From Dyadobacter sp. 3J3 (GTDB lineage Bacteria > Bacteroidota > Bacteroidia > Cytophagales > Spirosomataceae), in NCBI RefSeq assembly GCF_009801115.1, contig NZ_VTOL01000003.1, forward strand, positions 62,001 to 126,000: a DNA stretch of 64,000 bases. Direction: 5' to 3'. The notes beneath the pieces were generated by a model. It made no database searches and was not told the DNA's origin. It worked only from the letters and a program-made list of their open reading frames with translations. Both the position numbers and the translations under genes were made by a program. Positions 36,082-43,992 of the stretch are shown piece by piece; within the stretch, counting starts at the first letter, position 1; every line of letters begins with the position of its first letter.

Positions 36082-36609
36082 ATGCATGAAAATATTTACG
36101 CCTTACCTACCCCATCCGAAATGGATCCGGAAGCCGATATACATTTTGTGGCCGGCAAAAATGATATGCCGACGGAAATCGAATCATTAAATGCATTTTC
36201 CGAAACAATTCGTGAATATATTGGCCATCCACATTTTTTTGATTTCTTCTCCGGAGAAAAACCTATTGATGACATTTTCTGGTATTTAATATTCAATTAC
36301 CAGAAAGTAGTGCAGTATTATCTTCATGCCCAGATTACGCAGAATGAAGATTCACGATTCATAATCACGCATTTTGACTACTTCTACGGACATTTTGCGA
36401 AAACCGTTAAATATGAAGGTTCGAAAAAATTCGAAAAAACAATTGATTTAATAACTGCTGTCTTCAATTATTTCGACAAAAATGAGCCAATCGAGATTCT
36501 TGATTCATTTGAAAGTCAGGACAAAATGGTGGAATATTACCTGGCCTTGAAAAACCTTTATTATGGCGACCCTACATTATATCTTGAAGTTGTAGGTAAA
36601 TATTTATGA
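36082..36609 (+). CDS. Hypothetical acidic protein ending the damage cassette
   Basis: 175 aa, rich in Phe, Tyr and acidic residues (FFDFFSGEKPIDDIFWYLIF), all-helical appearance. It is the last gene before a bidirectional terminator. No motif recognised. Confidence 0.65.
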   Translation: MHENIYALPTPSEMDPEADIHFVAGKNDMPTEIESLNAFSETIREYIGHPHFFDFFSGEKPIDDIFWYLIFNYQKVVQYYLHAQITQNEDSRFIITHFDYFYGHFAKTVKYEGSKKFEKTIDLITAVFNYFDKNEPIEILDSFESQDKMVEYYLALKNLYYGDPTLYLEVVGKYL

Positions 36610-36658
36610 GAAATAATAGGAAATAACTGTTTTAGTTGGAAATCTTCGGAAGAATGAT

Positions 36659-36691
36659 AAAACCGGTTTAGCGTTTTGCTATTCCGGTTTT
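36659..36691. terminator. Bidirectional terminator between damage cassette and early operon
   Basis: AAAACCGG / CCGGTTTT arms with an inner AGC/GCT pair and T-runs on both strands. It overlaps the last codons of the leftward 36679 gene. Confidence 0.82.
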
Positions 36692-36903
36692 TTTGTTAAT
36701 ACATAATAGGCGGTAGTATTATTTTTCAAGTGAAGATAAATTATGCCTTCACTAACAAGTTCGCAAAGCATTGTTTTGTCTTTTTCATACGCCCCGTTTT
36801 TCTTCCGATACTCGTAGCTAAGAGTAATGTGCTTCAAAAAAATGGCTTTTAACTTATCTTTTTCGCTCATGTATTTTTCGGTTTTTGTTCTTTCAGAAAC
36901 CAT
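36679..36903 (-). CDS. Small hypothetical protein, end of early operon
   Basis: 74 aa, very basic N-terminus (SERTKTEKYMSEKDKLKAI). The residue composition and length recall small DNA-mimic or DNA-binding helpers, but no family is recognised. Its start overlaps the HNH gene stop by 1 bp. Confidence 0.55.
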   Translation of the reverse strand: MVSERTKTEKYMSEKDKLKAIFLKHITLSYEYRKKNGAYEKDKTMLCELVSEGIIYLHLKNNTTAYYVLTKKPE

Positions 36904-37358
36904 TAAATTCTGTCTTCTTCGTAAAGCTCAAAATAGAACTTCACTTCTTCATTTGTTTCGGATACCAGTCCATACCGCTTCGCAATCTTGTACTGAGTGT
37001 TGATTTCATTTAGATGCTTCATAAATCCAGCAATGAGTTTCCTAAATTCTTCAAGTGACATTGAATGCTTATTAATATTACAGGAAGCACAAGATGGATT
37101 TTGATTCTCAATTCTAAAAGCTTCCGGATTTTCAAATCCATCATTTACCCATCTTGAAGTTACAAATGCTGTGGAAGTATCATTTTCTGTCGTTGGATTC
37201 CCATTTGTCCAATGGGCTGGAATCATCTTTTGCTTTCTACGGCACGGTTCTATTTCATCAATGTGAAATTTTCCGTTCAAATCGCATCCACAATAGGCGC
37301 ATTTTCCGTCAAACTTATCGTAAATCAGTTGGCGTTTTTCTCTCTTGGTCATACTCAC
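36903..37358 (-). CDS. HNH endonuclease-like protein
   Basis: 151 aa. A CAYCGCDL knuckle, then FHIDEIEPC (His-Asp as first active-site pair), and QNPSCASCNINKHSMSL closing the zinc site with Asn and His. These spacings fit the HNH fold of McrA/5-methylcytosine-type nucleases. In phages such genes help packaging or act as free-standing mobile nucleases. The last possibility cannot be excluded. Confidence 0.75.
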   Translation of the reverse strand: MSMTKREKRQLIYDKFDGKCAYCGCDLNGKFHIDEIEPCRRKQKMIPAHWTNGNPTTENDTSTAFVTSRWVNDGFENPEAFRIENQNPSCASCNINKHSMSLEEFRKLIAGFMKHLNEINTQYKIAKRYGLVSETNEEVKFYFELYEEDRI

Positions 37359-37374
37359 TATTACTTGATATGGG

Positions 37375-37635
37375 TCATATAAACGAGGTATAAAATTTTT
37401 CTCTTGCCAATTCGATTAACTTCTTATGCGGTATCCAGCTCTGAGCAATTAGAGCTTCCAATCCCATTTCGTTAGTAGTAACATCGTATAAATAGCCAGC
37501 TTCATCACCACCATTGTCACACCATACGGTCAATTTTACATTGTCCGGCATAGGTTTAATTTCGTGACCATCTTTGTGTATATCGGTAAAATAATCTTTA
37601 AATAGCCAGATTTGTTCAGGCGTTAATTCTTTCAT
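37375..37635 (-). CDS. Small hypothetical protein
   Basis: 86 aa (MKELTPEQIWLFKDYFTD ...), acidic, mixed alpha/beta, in the run of short leftward genes before the replication module. No domain recognised. Confidence 0.55.
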   Translation of the reverse strand: MKELTPEQIWLFKDYFTDIHKDGHEIKPMPDNVKLTVWCDNGGDEAGYLYDVTTNEMGLEALIAQSWIPHKKLIELAREKFYTSFI

Positions 37636-37657
37636 TCTTTCAATTTGGTTAGCCTGT

Positions 37658-38068
37658 CTATTTCTGCTGTGATGTTATCAAATCAGGATTTTCGTGAATG
37701 TTTCCTATAATTCTCAGTGTCGTCGAAGCATACGACGGATCTATTGTCTCATACTCCATATCCTTTAAAATGGGATAATTTGATTTCATTCCCCAGTTTC
37801 CGTAATCTGAAAAAACGATTTCAAAACGATCCTCCATAACATATTCTTGAACAATGTCGCCTTCGTAGATCGCAATGGTTTTAATGTCTTCCATTCCTAT
37901 GAATTGACCAACCGTTTCGGGTATTACATCCGATTCCAAACCGGTTTCGGGATTGTGGATTCTGAATTCATTTCCACATCCAGCGAATCGTTTTGAGTGG
38001 ATGAAATTTCCGTAAACCCATTCTCCATTATGAACAGACTTTGCTCTGAATATTATTTCTCTTTTCAT
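37658..38068 (-). CDS. YopX-family phage protein
   Basis: 136 aa. It shows the YopX pattern MKREIIFRAKSVHNGEWVYG, then TVGQFIGMEDIKTIAIYEGD and RIIGNIHENPDL at the C-terminus. The family is common in phage early regions and its function is unknown. It overlaps the next gene by 4 bp. Confidence 0.88.
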   Translation of the reverse strand: MKREIIFRAKSVHNGEWVYGNFIHSKRFAGCGNEFRIHNPETGLESDVIPETVGQFIGMEDIKTIAIYEGDIVQEYVMEDRFEIVFSDYGNWGMKSNYPILKDMEYETIDPSYASTTLRIIGNIHENPDLITSQQK

Positions 38069-38346
38069 CTTTCAGAATCATCAAAGTGAAAAAAGACACT
38101 ACCAGCCTCAAAAACAACCCGGGCATCTTGGCCTTGATATTCAAGATATTCTTGAAACTCTTCTTCGCTTATTGAGCTTTCAGAAAAAGCCCCGTATTCA
38201 CTGTACCAGTGGTCTTCATCAAATGGGCTAATAGTGATTGGTCCGCCAGGAAAGCCCATGTCCTGATCACCCATGATAACAGCATCTTGCTCTAACTGTT
38301 CGTCAGTGAGCGTCTCTAAAAATTCTTTTATGTCTTTTAGTTTCAT
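38065..38346 (-). CDS. Small acidic hypothetical protein
   Basis: 93 aa with about one third Asp/Glu (LKDIKEFLETLTDEQLEQDA). The DNA-mimic-like charge is notable but unproven. It overlaps both neighbours by ATGA. Confidence 0.6.
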   Translation of the reverse strand: MKLKDIKEFLETLTDEQLEQDAVIMGDQDMGFPGGPITISPFDEDHWYSEYGAFSESSISEEEFQEYLEYQGQDARVVFEAGSVFFHFDDSER

Positions 38347-38564
38347 TCGTCAATAAAGTTTGATTGTTCCTCTGTGGTAAAATATTCCATGAAGTCAGAT
38401 TCTTCACGCGTAACGATAATCTGAACTTGAAGCTGTCCATTATCTGTAAAAATATCGAGTGCTGCCTTTTTCATGGAATCAACAGGCAAGCTCTCTTTCA
38501 TTTCGGAGATCAGGTCGATCGCTGCGGCCTCTAATAGCAATTTTTGATTGTCTTTCAGTTTCAT
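38343..38564 (-). CDS. Small acidic hypothetical protein
   Basis: 73 aa, acidic, helical start (MKLKDNQKLLLEAAAIDLI). It is translationally coupled with the previous gene. Both begin MKLKD, suggesting a shared origin of the N-termini. Confidence 0.55.
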   Translation of the reverse strand: MKLKDNQKLLLEAAAIDLISEMKESLPVDSMKKAALDIFTDNGQLQVQIIVTREESDFMEYFTTEEQSNFIDE

Positions 38565-38584
38565 ATTTCTCTTAGTTTAGTTTT

Positions 38585-38611
38585 ACCCCTCAAATCAAGA
38601 ATAAGAGGGGT
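38585..38611. other. Hairpin upstream of small early genes
   Basis: ACCCCTC and GAGGGGT arms with a 13-nt loop between the 38618 gene end and the 38564 gene start. No T-run on the leftward transcript, so an attenuator or RNA processing site is more likely than a terminator. Confidence 0.45.
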
Positions 38612-38617
38612 GTTATT

Positions 38618-39019
38618 TTAGATCTTTAAGGTTTGCAGGTAAATCATATTTTCCACCCAACAAAATACCGTAAGCAGCAAGCTCATTTGCCGGAGGCTAT
38701 CAACATTGTGAGGAGTTAAAAGCATCTCGTCGTCGTCACACATGAAATCAGATTTATCCAAGCCACAGGCATTGCCTGGAACTGTAATATGTTCAGGACC
38801 AAACTCACCCCATCTAACAGAAATCCTTTCGTATTCGGTATTTGTATAACCATGGTACTGAAACCAATACGGAGACATGTTTTTGATACCGATATCAATT
38901 TTTTCTTGTGTCAAATCGGTTTTTGCAACTTTCTCTTTAAATTCCTTAAATAGTTTTATTGAAAATCCGCATCCGCCCATTTTATTAATGTCGGGATGCC
39001 ATGCTTCTATTCTATACAT
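38618..39019 (-). CDS. Hypothetical phage protein
   Basis: 133 aa starting MYRIEAWHPDINKMGGCGFS, with a Trp/Tyr-rich core (NMSPYWFQYHGYTNTEYERI) and a hydrophobic C-terminus. No family recognised. Confidence 0.58.
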   Translation of the reverse strand: MYRIEAWHPDINKMGGCGFSIKLFKEFKEKVAKTDLTQEKIDIGIKNMSPYWFQYHGYTNTEYERISVRWGEFGPEHITVPGNACGLDKSDFMCDDDEMLLTPHNVDSLRQMSLLLTVFCWVENMIYLQTLKI

Positions 39020-39033
39020 AAAGTGCTAATCTG

Positions 39034-39186
39034 TTAAAGTTTTTGATTTGAAAATCTCTTCGCTGCTTCCTCGCAAAACTCCCGGATACTTCGTTCCGAT
39101 CGTTTATTGCTTTCGAAATAATACTTCCAGGAATCGCAGGAATTTTCTTTTGCGAGTTCGTTTAAAATATCGAGGAATGATTTCAT
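39034..39186 (-). CDS. Small 50-aa protein
   Basis: ATG at 39186 overlaps the stop of the upstream DUF5131 gene (ATGA). The product (MKSFLDILNELAKENSCDSW ...) is amphipathic and helical and ends SNQKL. It fills the 160-bp gap between two genes. Coupled start and good composition support it; no homology can be claimed. Confidence 0.55.
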   Translation of the reverse strand: MKSFLDILNELAKENSCDSWKYYFESNKRSERSIREFCEEAAKRFSNQKL

Positions 39187-39953
39187 GATGGAAATTCTCT
39201 AAGTTTTAAATGATTTAATGATTCCGGCCACTCATCCATGTTTCCTCCGTGCCGGTCTTTTAATCCCAGTTGCTTGGAGAGGTATGTCCCAAGCTGCTTT
39301 ACGAAAATCTTTGTATCAGCGCCAAGCAACATATTACTGTGCGTATCAGAAAAGGCTTCAACTAAATATTCTATCCACTCGACGGAGCATGGGCGGTATC
39401 TGTATTTCCCGCTATCATTACCACTTTCTCCACCAATAATTACCCAGTCCAATGCGCCTCGGAATCCTTCTGTTATTTTTCCATGTAATGGTTCGAAACT
39501 TGCGAACTTGGTTTTCGCCGGAACACGTTCAAGAATATCGATTCGATCGACTGATGCCTGGCTTCCAACCGAAGTTCCAAGCCAAACATTATCCCATCCA
39601 TCACCCCAATCTTCGGGCAGATGATTGAATATTCTTTCCGGTCTTTTCGTTAAAATCTGGAACGTGTGCTGCGGACATTTACGAATTATATCCCAGGCTT
39701 CATTTCGATAGGAGTCAATCTCCGGATGAAAGAAATCAGTTAAGGAGCTTGTAAAAATCCTCGAAGGATCCTTCAATTTCAGAGGAAGATTAAATACAGT
39801 TTTTGTACGCACGACCTCTTTGGGTTTGTAGCGCGTTTCGTTAAGACTTTCCCTGAACATGTAACAAAAAAGACAATCCGCATCTACTTTTGAACAACCA
39901 CGGGCGATATTCCATGTGGCATCGCACCAAGAAATATTACTTATTTTTCCCAT
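39183..39953 (-). CDS. DUF5131 (phage Gp37/Gp68 family) protein
   Basis: 256 aa. A cysteine cluster near the N-terminus (WNIARGCSKVDADCLFCYMF), then TDFFHPEID, FQILTKRPERI, VWLGTSVGSQ and WVIIGGESG follow the Gp37/Gp68 family in order. The CxxxxxxCxxC cluster resembles a radical-SAM iron-sulfur site. The biological role is not established. It overlaps the HNH gene by 17 bp. Confidence 0.88.
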   Translation of the reverse strand: MGKISNISWCDATWNIARGCSKVDADCLFCYMFRESLNETRYKPKEVVRTKTVFNLPLKLKDPSRIFTSSLTDFFHPEIDSYRNEAWDIIRKCPQHTFQILTKRPERIFNHLPEDWGDGWDNVWLGTSVGSQASVDRIDILERVPAKTKFASFEPLHGKITEGFRGALDWVIIGGESGNDSGKYRYRPCSVEWIEYLVEAFSDTHSNMLLGADTKIFVKQLGTYLSKQLGLKDRHGGNMDEWPESLNHLKLREFPS

Positions 39954-40437
39954 TTTGATTTGTTCTTAATTTGTGACAGGTAGAGCAAACTGATTCAACG
40001 TTCTCATGACATTTGGAATCATACCCCAAGTGATGATCATATTCATGGCGCTTACCGCCCGGCGTGTAGATATGTTGGCAATCGACGCAAGGCAAATCAT
40101 TGGGGTGCGGAATTAAACGTTGCTCAACCAAGTAATTAACTCGTCTGCGAGCTTGTCGTTTGTCCCCGTCACGCGCATTTACAAAATTTCTTCCGGCGCT
40201 TGGCCTCAACTTTGGGCTGTATTTAATCTTAGCTGTTTCATTTCTATAAGATTGACATGCCGATGTTAAACCGTCGTACCTGCTTTTATCTGAACCGAAA
40301 TCTGCACGATGGTGCCATGAATTACACCCATAACACCACTTAAATCCGCTCTCAACTTGTTTATTGTAGAATTCCACAGACAAGCCATTCCTATTACAAA
40401 AATCTCTAATCCGTCCATTAGTAGTCTGTGCCATCAA
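39937..40437 (-). CDS. HNH endonuclease-like zinc protein
   Basis: 166 aa. An N-terminal CYGCNSWH zinc knuckle and, at the C-terminus, LPCVDCQHIY, EYDHHLGYDSKCHENVESVC and STCHKLR form a treble-clef HNH site. The first Met could be residue 1 or 2. Phage HNH proteins of this kind often act with terminase or as mobile nucleases. Confidence 0.75.
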   Translation of the reverse strand: MMAQTTNGRIRDFCNRNGLSVEFYNKQVESGFKWCYGCNSWHHRADFGSDKSRYDGLTSACQSYRNETAKIKYSPKLRPSAGRNFVNARDGDKRQARRRVNYLVEQRLIPHPNDLPCVDCQHIYTPGGKRHEYDHHLGYDSKCHENVESVCSTCHKLRTNQNGKNK

Positions 40438-40664
40438 TGATACGGTTGAAGTTTAGACTTTTTGTACTGCTTATTCCGGCGAATTTCATCCTCGTAAGAA
40501 GATTTGATATCCAGAACGATATTGCCTTTCCAGTTTCCATCGTAGGCTTTTCTATACTTCGTTTCCCACCCATTTGTTTCTTTAATCTGAAATTGGACGG
40601 TATTTTGCATTTCCGATCTGGTGATAATTACCCGTTCAGTAGATGATATTGGGATTGTTCTCAT
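40434..40664 (-). CDS. Small basic hypothetical protein
   Basis: 76 aa, pI basic, beginning MRTIPISSTERVIITRSEM and ending in a Lys/Gln-rich tail. It overlaps the HNH gene by 4 bp. No family recognised. Confidence 0.55.
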   Translation of the reverse strand: MRTIPISSTERVIITRSEMQNTVQFQIKETNGWETKYRKAYDGNWKGNIVLDIKSSYEDEIRRNKQYKKSKLQPYH

Positions 40665-40692
40665 ATTGTAACTTATGGTTAATAGTAGTTGA

Positions 40693-40992
40693 TTATTTCA
40701 TGATTGAAGCCATTTCCTCAATCGTTGGAGTGCGTTCTTCATCACACATGGTGCAGCGCATTTTGCTGTATTCTTTCGGAAAAGTAATGACCGGATTGTA
40801 GTCATGCGGAGCGCCATTCAAACAGTCAGCTGGGTAAGCCTGGTGATCGATGGAAATCGATGTTGTAAAAACAAATCCGTTTTCACATTTAGGACATTCC
40901 TGCTGGTAAGTGATATCTTCTTCGCAACCAAACCCATCATCATGACAGATTTCTATTTCGGCGCCGCAGTAGGGACAATTAACGTCATACAT
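40693..40992 (-). CDS. Small zinc-ribbon protein
   Basis: 99 aa from the ATG at 40992 (MYDVNCPYCGAEIEI); a longer frame upstream is an overlap with the previous gene. CPYC and CPKC pairs and a later CTMC make one or two zinc ribbons. It may bind nucleic acid. It overlaps the preceding gene by 8 bp. Confidence 0.65.
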   Translation of the reverse strand: MYDVNCPYCGAEIEICHDDGFGCEEDITYQQECPKCENGFVFTTSISIDHQAYPADCLNGAPHDYNPVITFPKEYSKMRCTMCDEERTPTIEEMASIMK

Positions 40993-41464
40993 GATTGAAA
41001 GATGGTTTTGAGGTTTCAGGATTGATAAAATGCAAATCACCCTCAGGAGTAAGCATAAGCGGCACATCAAATCGCTTAAACTGCTTCTGCATTTCCTGCC
41101 AGAACAAAGTCTGTTGAGCTTTATGAATTTCACCCATGGATAAACCGATCATCAGCAGATTACCGAACATTTGCACGATATCTTCCATTTGATCATTGAC
41201 TTTGTTCAGATCGGTCCCTTCAACTTCATTCCCCCAAAGGCTGGACTTTGCATGGTTTTCGAGCTCGTAAGTGAAAGCTTTGGCAACAAGTTTTAATTTG
41301 TGTTTGTACAGATCGGTGTACTCCATCTCATCAAGCGATCTGATAAGATAATGGACCGCGGCAGAAAGTGTTAGGGCAAGAGCTTTCTCTTTATCGTTGA
41401 GTGGTCTTTTCTCTTTTACTAATGATCGAATTTTGGGCGGAAGCATAGTTTTTTCATTCATCAC
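40985..41464 (-). CDS. Hypothetical helical protein
   Basis: 159 aa, basic N-terminus (LPPKIRSLVKEKRPLNDKEK), long helices afterwards. Start MMNEK. Located between DnaB-linked small genes; no domain recognised. Confidence 0.6.
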   Translation of the reverse strand: MMNEKTMLPPKIRSLVKEKRPLNDKEKALALTLSAAVHYLIRSLDEMEYTDLYKHKLKLVAKAFTYELENHAKSSLWGNEVEGTDLNKVNDQMEDIVQMFGNLLMIGLSMGEIHKAQQTLFWQEMQKQFKRFDVPLMLTPEGDLHFINPETSKPSFNHV

Positions 41465-41472
41465 TTAAAAAA

Positions 41473-41500
41473 TTAGACATTTTTAGACGGATTTTTAGAC
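41473..41500. repeat. Three short direct repeats TTAGAC between genes
   Basis: TTAGAC at 41473, 41483 and 41495, each followed or preceded by T-runs, fill the gap between two leftward genes. They may bind a regulator or be a decayed iteron. Weak evidence. Confidence 0.35.
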
Positions 41501-41502
41501 AT

Positions 41503-41700
41503 TTACTTCATCAATTCCCAGGTACCAAACCTTACATTCCGGTCAATATCTTTTGCCTGAACTGGGAACGCTTCTCCTTTTTTCTCTTCCGGATAAACAC
41601 ATCTGGCCATCAGGTGTGAGACTTTTCTTTTTCCTTGCATGATCTCGCCGTTGAAAACTTCATAGCTGGATCCGTAATTTGTTTTGTATGTTCCTGTCAT
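41503..41700 (-). CDS. Small hypothetical protein after dnaB
   Basis: 65 aa (MTGTYKTNYGSSYEVFNGEI ...), beta-rich, 2 bp after the helicase stop. No family recognised. Confidence 0.58.
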   Translation of the reverse strand: MTGTYKTNYGSSYEVFNGEIMQGKRKVSHLMARCVYPEEKKGEAFPVQAKDIDRNVRFGTWELMK

Positions 41701-41702
41701 GG

Positions 41703-43217
41703 TTAAAATGGGGGTTCGATGTTGTTAAAAGCTTCGTTTCTTTGATAGTTGTGAATTCTTTGTGCTTCCGGATTAGGGATTTTGGTATTTACTGCTTCAA
41801 AGGGAGTCTGAAAAGCCGCATCCAAATCCGAAAACTTGGTATACTTTCCGGTGAATTTCAGCTTTACGGTATCCAGAGAACCTGACCTGTTTTTTGCCAA
41901 AATCAGTTCTCCGGTACCAAGAACTGAATTGCCAGCATCATCCTCAGTTATTCCGTAGTATTCTGGACGGTAAAGAAACATTACGACGTCAGCGTCCTGC
42001 TCAATGGATCCGGATTCACGTAAATCGGATAGCTGTGGGCGCTTTTCACCTCCCCTGGTTTCAACAGCACGGCTTAACTGAGAAAGAGCTATTACAGGGA
42101 CATCCAATTCCTTTGCCAGATTTTTAAGTGACCTGGAAATCATTGCAATTTCCTGTTCTCGGTTTCCTGCTCCTTTCCCACCTGAATCGGCTGTCATCAA
42201 CTGCAAATAATCAATGACAATCATCTGGATATCATGCTGCGCTTTAAGCCGGCGGCACTTGGCCCGTAATTCAAGAATTGAAAGCGCCGGAGTGTCATCA
42301 ATGAAAATCGGAGCATTGTGAAGTCTCTGTATTTTCAGATGCATTCTATCCCATTCATGCAGCTCCATTTGTCCTTTTCGGATCTTCTCGCTGTCAATTT
42401 CAGCTTCGGCGGAAATAAGGCGATTCACGAGTTGAACCGAAGACATTTCAAGCGAAAACATCGCCACAGGGATATTAAATTCTACCGCTGCATTTCTCAG
42501 AGAAGAAACTACAAAAGCTGTTTTTCCCATGCCGGGCCGAGCTGCAAGAATGGTAAGTTCTGTCTTTTGCCATCCCGAAGTAAGCCGGTCAAGTGCCGTA
42601 AATCCCGAAGGAACGCCCGTCAAGCCAGTCCCGTTACCCTTTTTCAAATCCATTTCAACTAACGTCTTCCGGATCAACGAGCCCATGTTTTCATAGCTTT
42701 TCTTGATTCCTGATTCTGTGATTTTAAAAAGGGATTGTTCCGCATGATCCAGCAATTCAAAGACATCTGTTGAATCTTCGAAAGCGCTACGAAGCATCTC
42801 CGACGAAACTCCAATCATCTCTCTTTTTATCGCCGATTCAACTATTAGCCGGGTATGATACTCAATATTAGCAGCGGAGTTTACCTTCATGGTAAGCTCC
42901 ATGATGGCAGTTTTTCCACCTACAATTTCAAGCTCACCTGACTTTCTAAGTTTCGCTGAAACTGTCAGGATATCGATCGGCTCAGACTCCTTGAACAATT
43001 CGAGAATCCCTGCATAGATCCGTTGATGAGAATCCTTATAAAAACTACTTGGTTTTAAAATATCAACGACAGATGTTAAGGCGTCTTTTTCAATCATTAG
43101 AGCGCCAAGAACCGCTTCTTCAAGGTCAATTGCCTGAGGCGGCAACTTCCCCAACGAATTATCAACTATAAAATTTCTTTGGGTTTTATTATCTGGTCTT
43201 GTATCAGTTCGATTCAT
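41703..43217 (-). CDS. dnaB: Replicative DNA helicase DnaB
   Basis: 504 aa. The N-terminal helical domain (PPQAIDLEEAVLGALMIEKD) and the C-terminal RecA-like motor are complete: Walker A ARPGMGKT, Walker B IQMIVIDYLQLM and the H4 region with LSQLSRAVETRGGEKRPQL and the arginine finger segment FLYRPEYY. Unwinds DNA at the phage fork. It overlaps the upstream gene by 14 bp. Loader function probably comes from the 43204 or 43983 protein. Confidence 0.96.
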   Translation of the reverse strand: MNRTDTRPDNKTQRNFIVDNSLGKLPPQAIDLEEAVLGALMIEKDALTSVVDILKPSSFYKDSHQRIYAGILELFKESEPIDILTVSAKLRKSGELEIVGGKTAIMELTMKVNSAANIEYHTRLIVESAIKREMIGVSSEMLRSAFEDSTDVFELLDHAEQSLFKITESGIKKSYENMGSLIRKTLVEMDLKKGNGTGLTGVPSGFTALDRLTSGWQKTELTILAARPGMGKTAFVVSSLRNAAVEFNIPVAMFSLEMSSVQLVNRLISAEAEIDSEKIRKGQMELHEWDRMHLKIQRLHNAPIFIDDTPALSILELRAKCRRLKAQHDIQMIVIDYLQLMTADSGGKGAGNREQEIAMISRSLKNLAKELDVPVIALSQLSRAVETRGGEKRPQLSDLRESGSIEQDADVVMFLYRPEYYGITEDDAGNSVLGTGELILAKNRSGSLDTVKLKFTGKYTKFSDLDAAFQTPFEAVNTKIPNPEAQRIHNYQRNEAFNNIEPPF

Positions 43218-43992
43218 TTTGATTTAGATTAACAAGCTCGCCTGATTCTGTCAGCATAAACTCCAATTCGACAAGCATCCCTATAAAATCATTGTAGGCA
43301 GTATTCTGGCAAATTCCTTTAACTGACTCCTCAGGAGCATCTTTATTCTTCTTTTTGACATTCAGGTAAATAGTTTCCTTCACTTTGGGGGCCAATTCGT
43401 AAACACCCAATGATTCCAGATTCCGGAACAGGACATCACCTAAATCCACGCGGTGTGCAGGATCCTTCCTGCGTGCATCGGCATAGCCGTTCGCTACTTT
43501 TGATGCAGTTGAAATCCTTTCGGCAGTAGTAATTTCCGGCGCAGACAACGGGGCATTATCCGCCTGCTGAGCAAACTTGACCATCACCGGTTTTCGAATT
43601 GAATCGAAGTACAGCCTAATCCATCTGACAAACTTTGATGATGAAAAAAATATGTCCTTGCCTTCATCAAAATGCCCGTCAATGCCCATTTCCAGCGCTT
43701 TCAATATCTCATTTTGAGTGGCGAAAGGAAACTTGGCGCAATCCGCTTCGATGGTTTGAATGAAAACTAATTCCTCTTTGTCACCGCGGGATTTCAGCCC
43801 CAGACGGATCGTGGCGATGTTACTGATTTTTTCAGCCAGCGAAAGCAGATCACAATCTTTCAACTTTTGATTCCGATCTGAGACCGTCGATAATTCAACA
43901 ATCTGATTTTCAAAAACAGATAATTTTTCCATCAGGAAATCATTCTGAATTTTGAAAGTGATGCTTTGTGAGCGTGTTGATGTTATTTCCAT
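43204..43992 (-). CDS. Hypothetical replication-module protein
   Basis: 262 aa between the initiator and dnaB genes, overlapping each by about 10-14 bp. Mostly helical, with a conserved-looking KFVRWIRLYFDSIRKPVMVK segment near the middle. It is in the place of a helicase loader but carries no Walker A motif, so any loader role would be ATP-independent. No family recognised. Confidence 0.62.
   Translation of the reverse strand: MEITSTRSQSITFKIQNDFLMEKLSVFENQIVELSTVSDRNQKLKDCDLLSLAEKISNIATIRLGLKSRGDKEELVFIQTIEADCAKFPFATQNEILKALEMGIDGHFDEGKDIFFSSSKFVRWIRLYFDSIRKPVMVKFAQQADNAPLSAPEITTAERISTASKVANGYADARRKDPAHRVDLGDVLFRNLESLGVYELAPKVKETIYLNVKKKNKDAPEESVKGICQNTAYNDFIGMLVELEFMLTESGELVNLNQNESN

Noticed and set aside
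40693..41133. Long version of the zinc-ribbon gene
   Set aside because: The added 47 residues are antigenic-looking overlap with the 40985 gene and have no leader; the ATG at 40992 is better.
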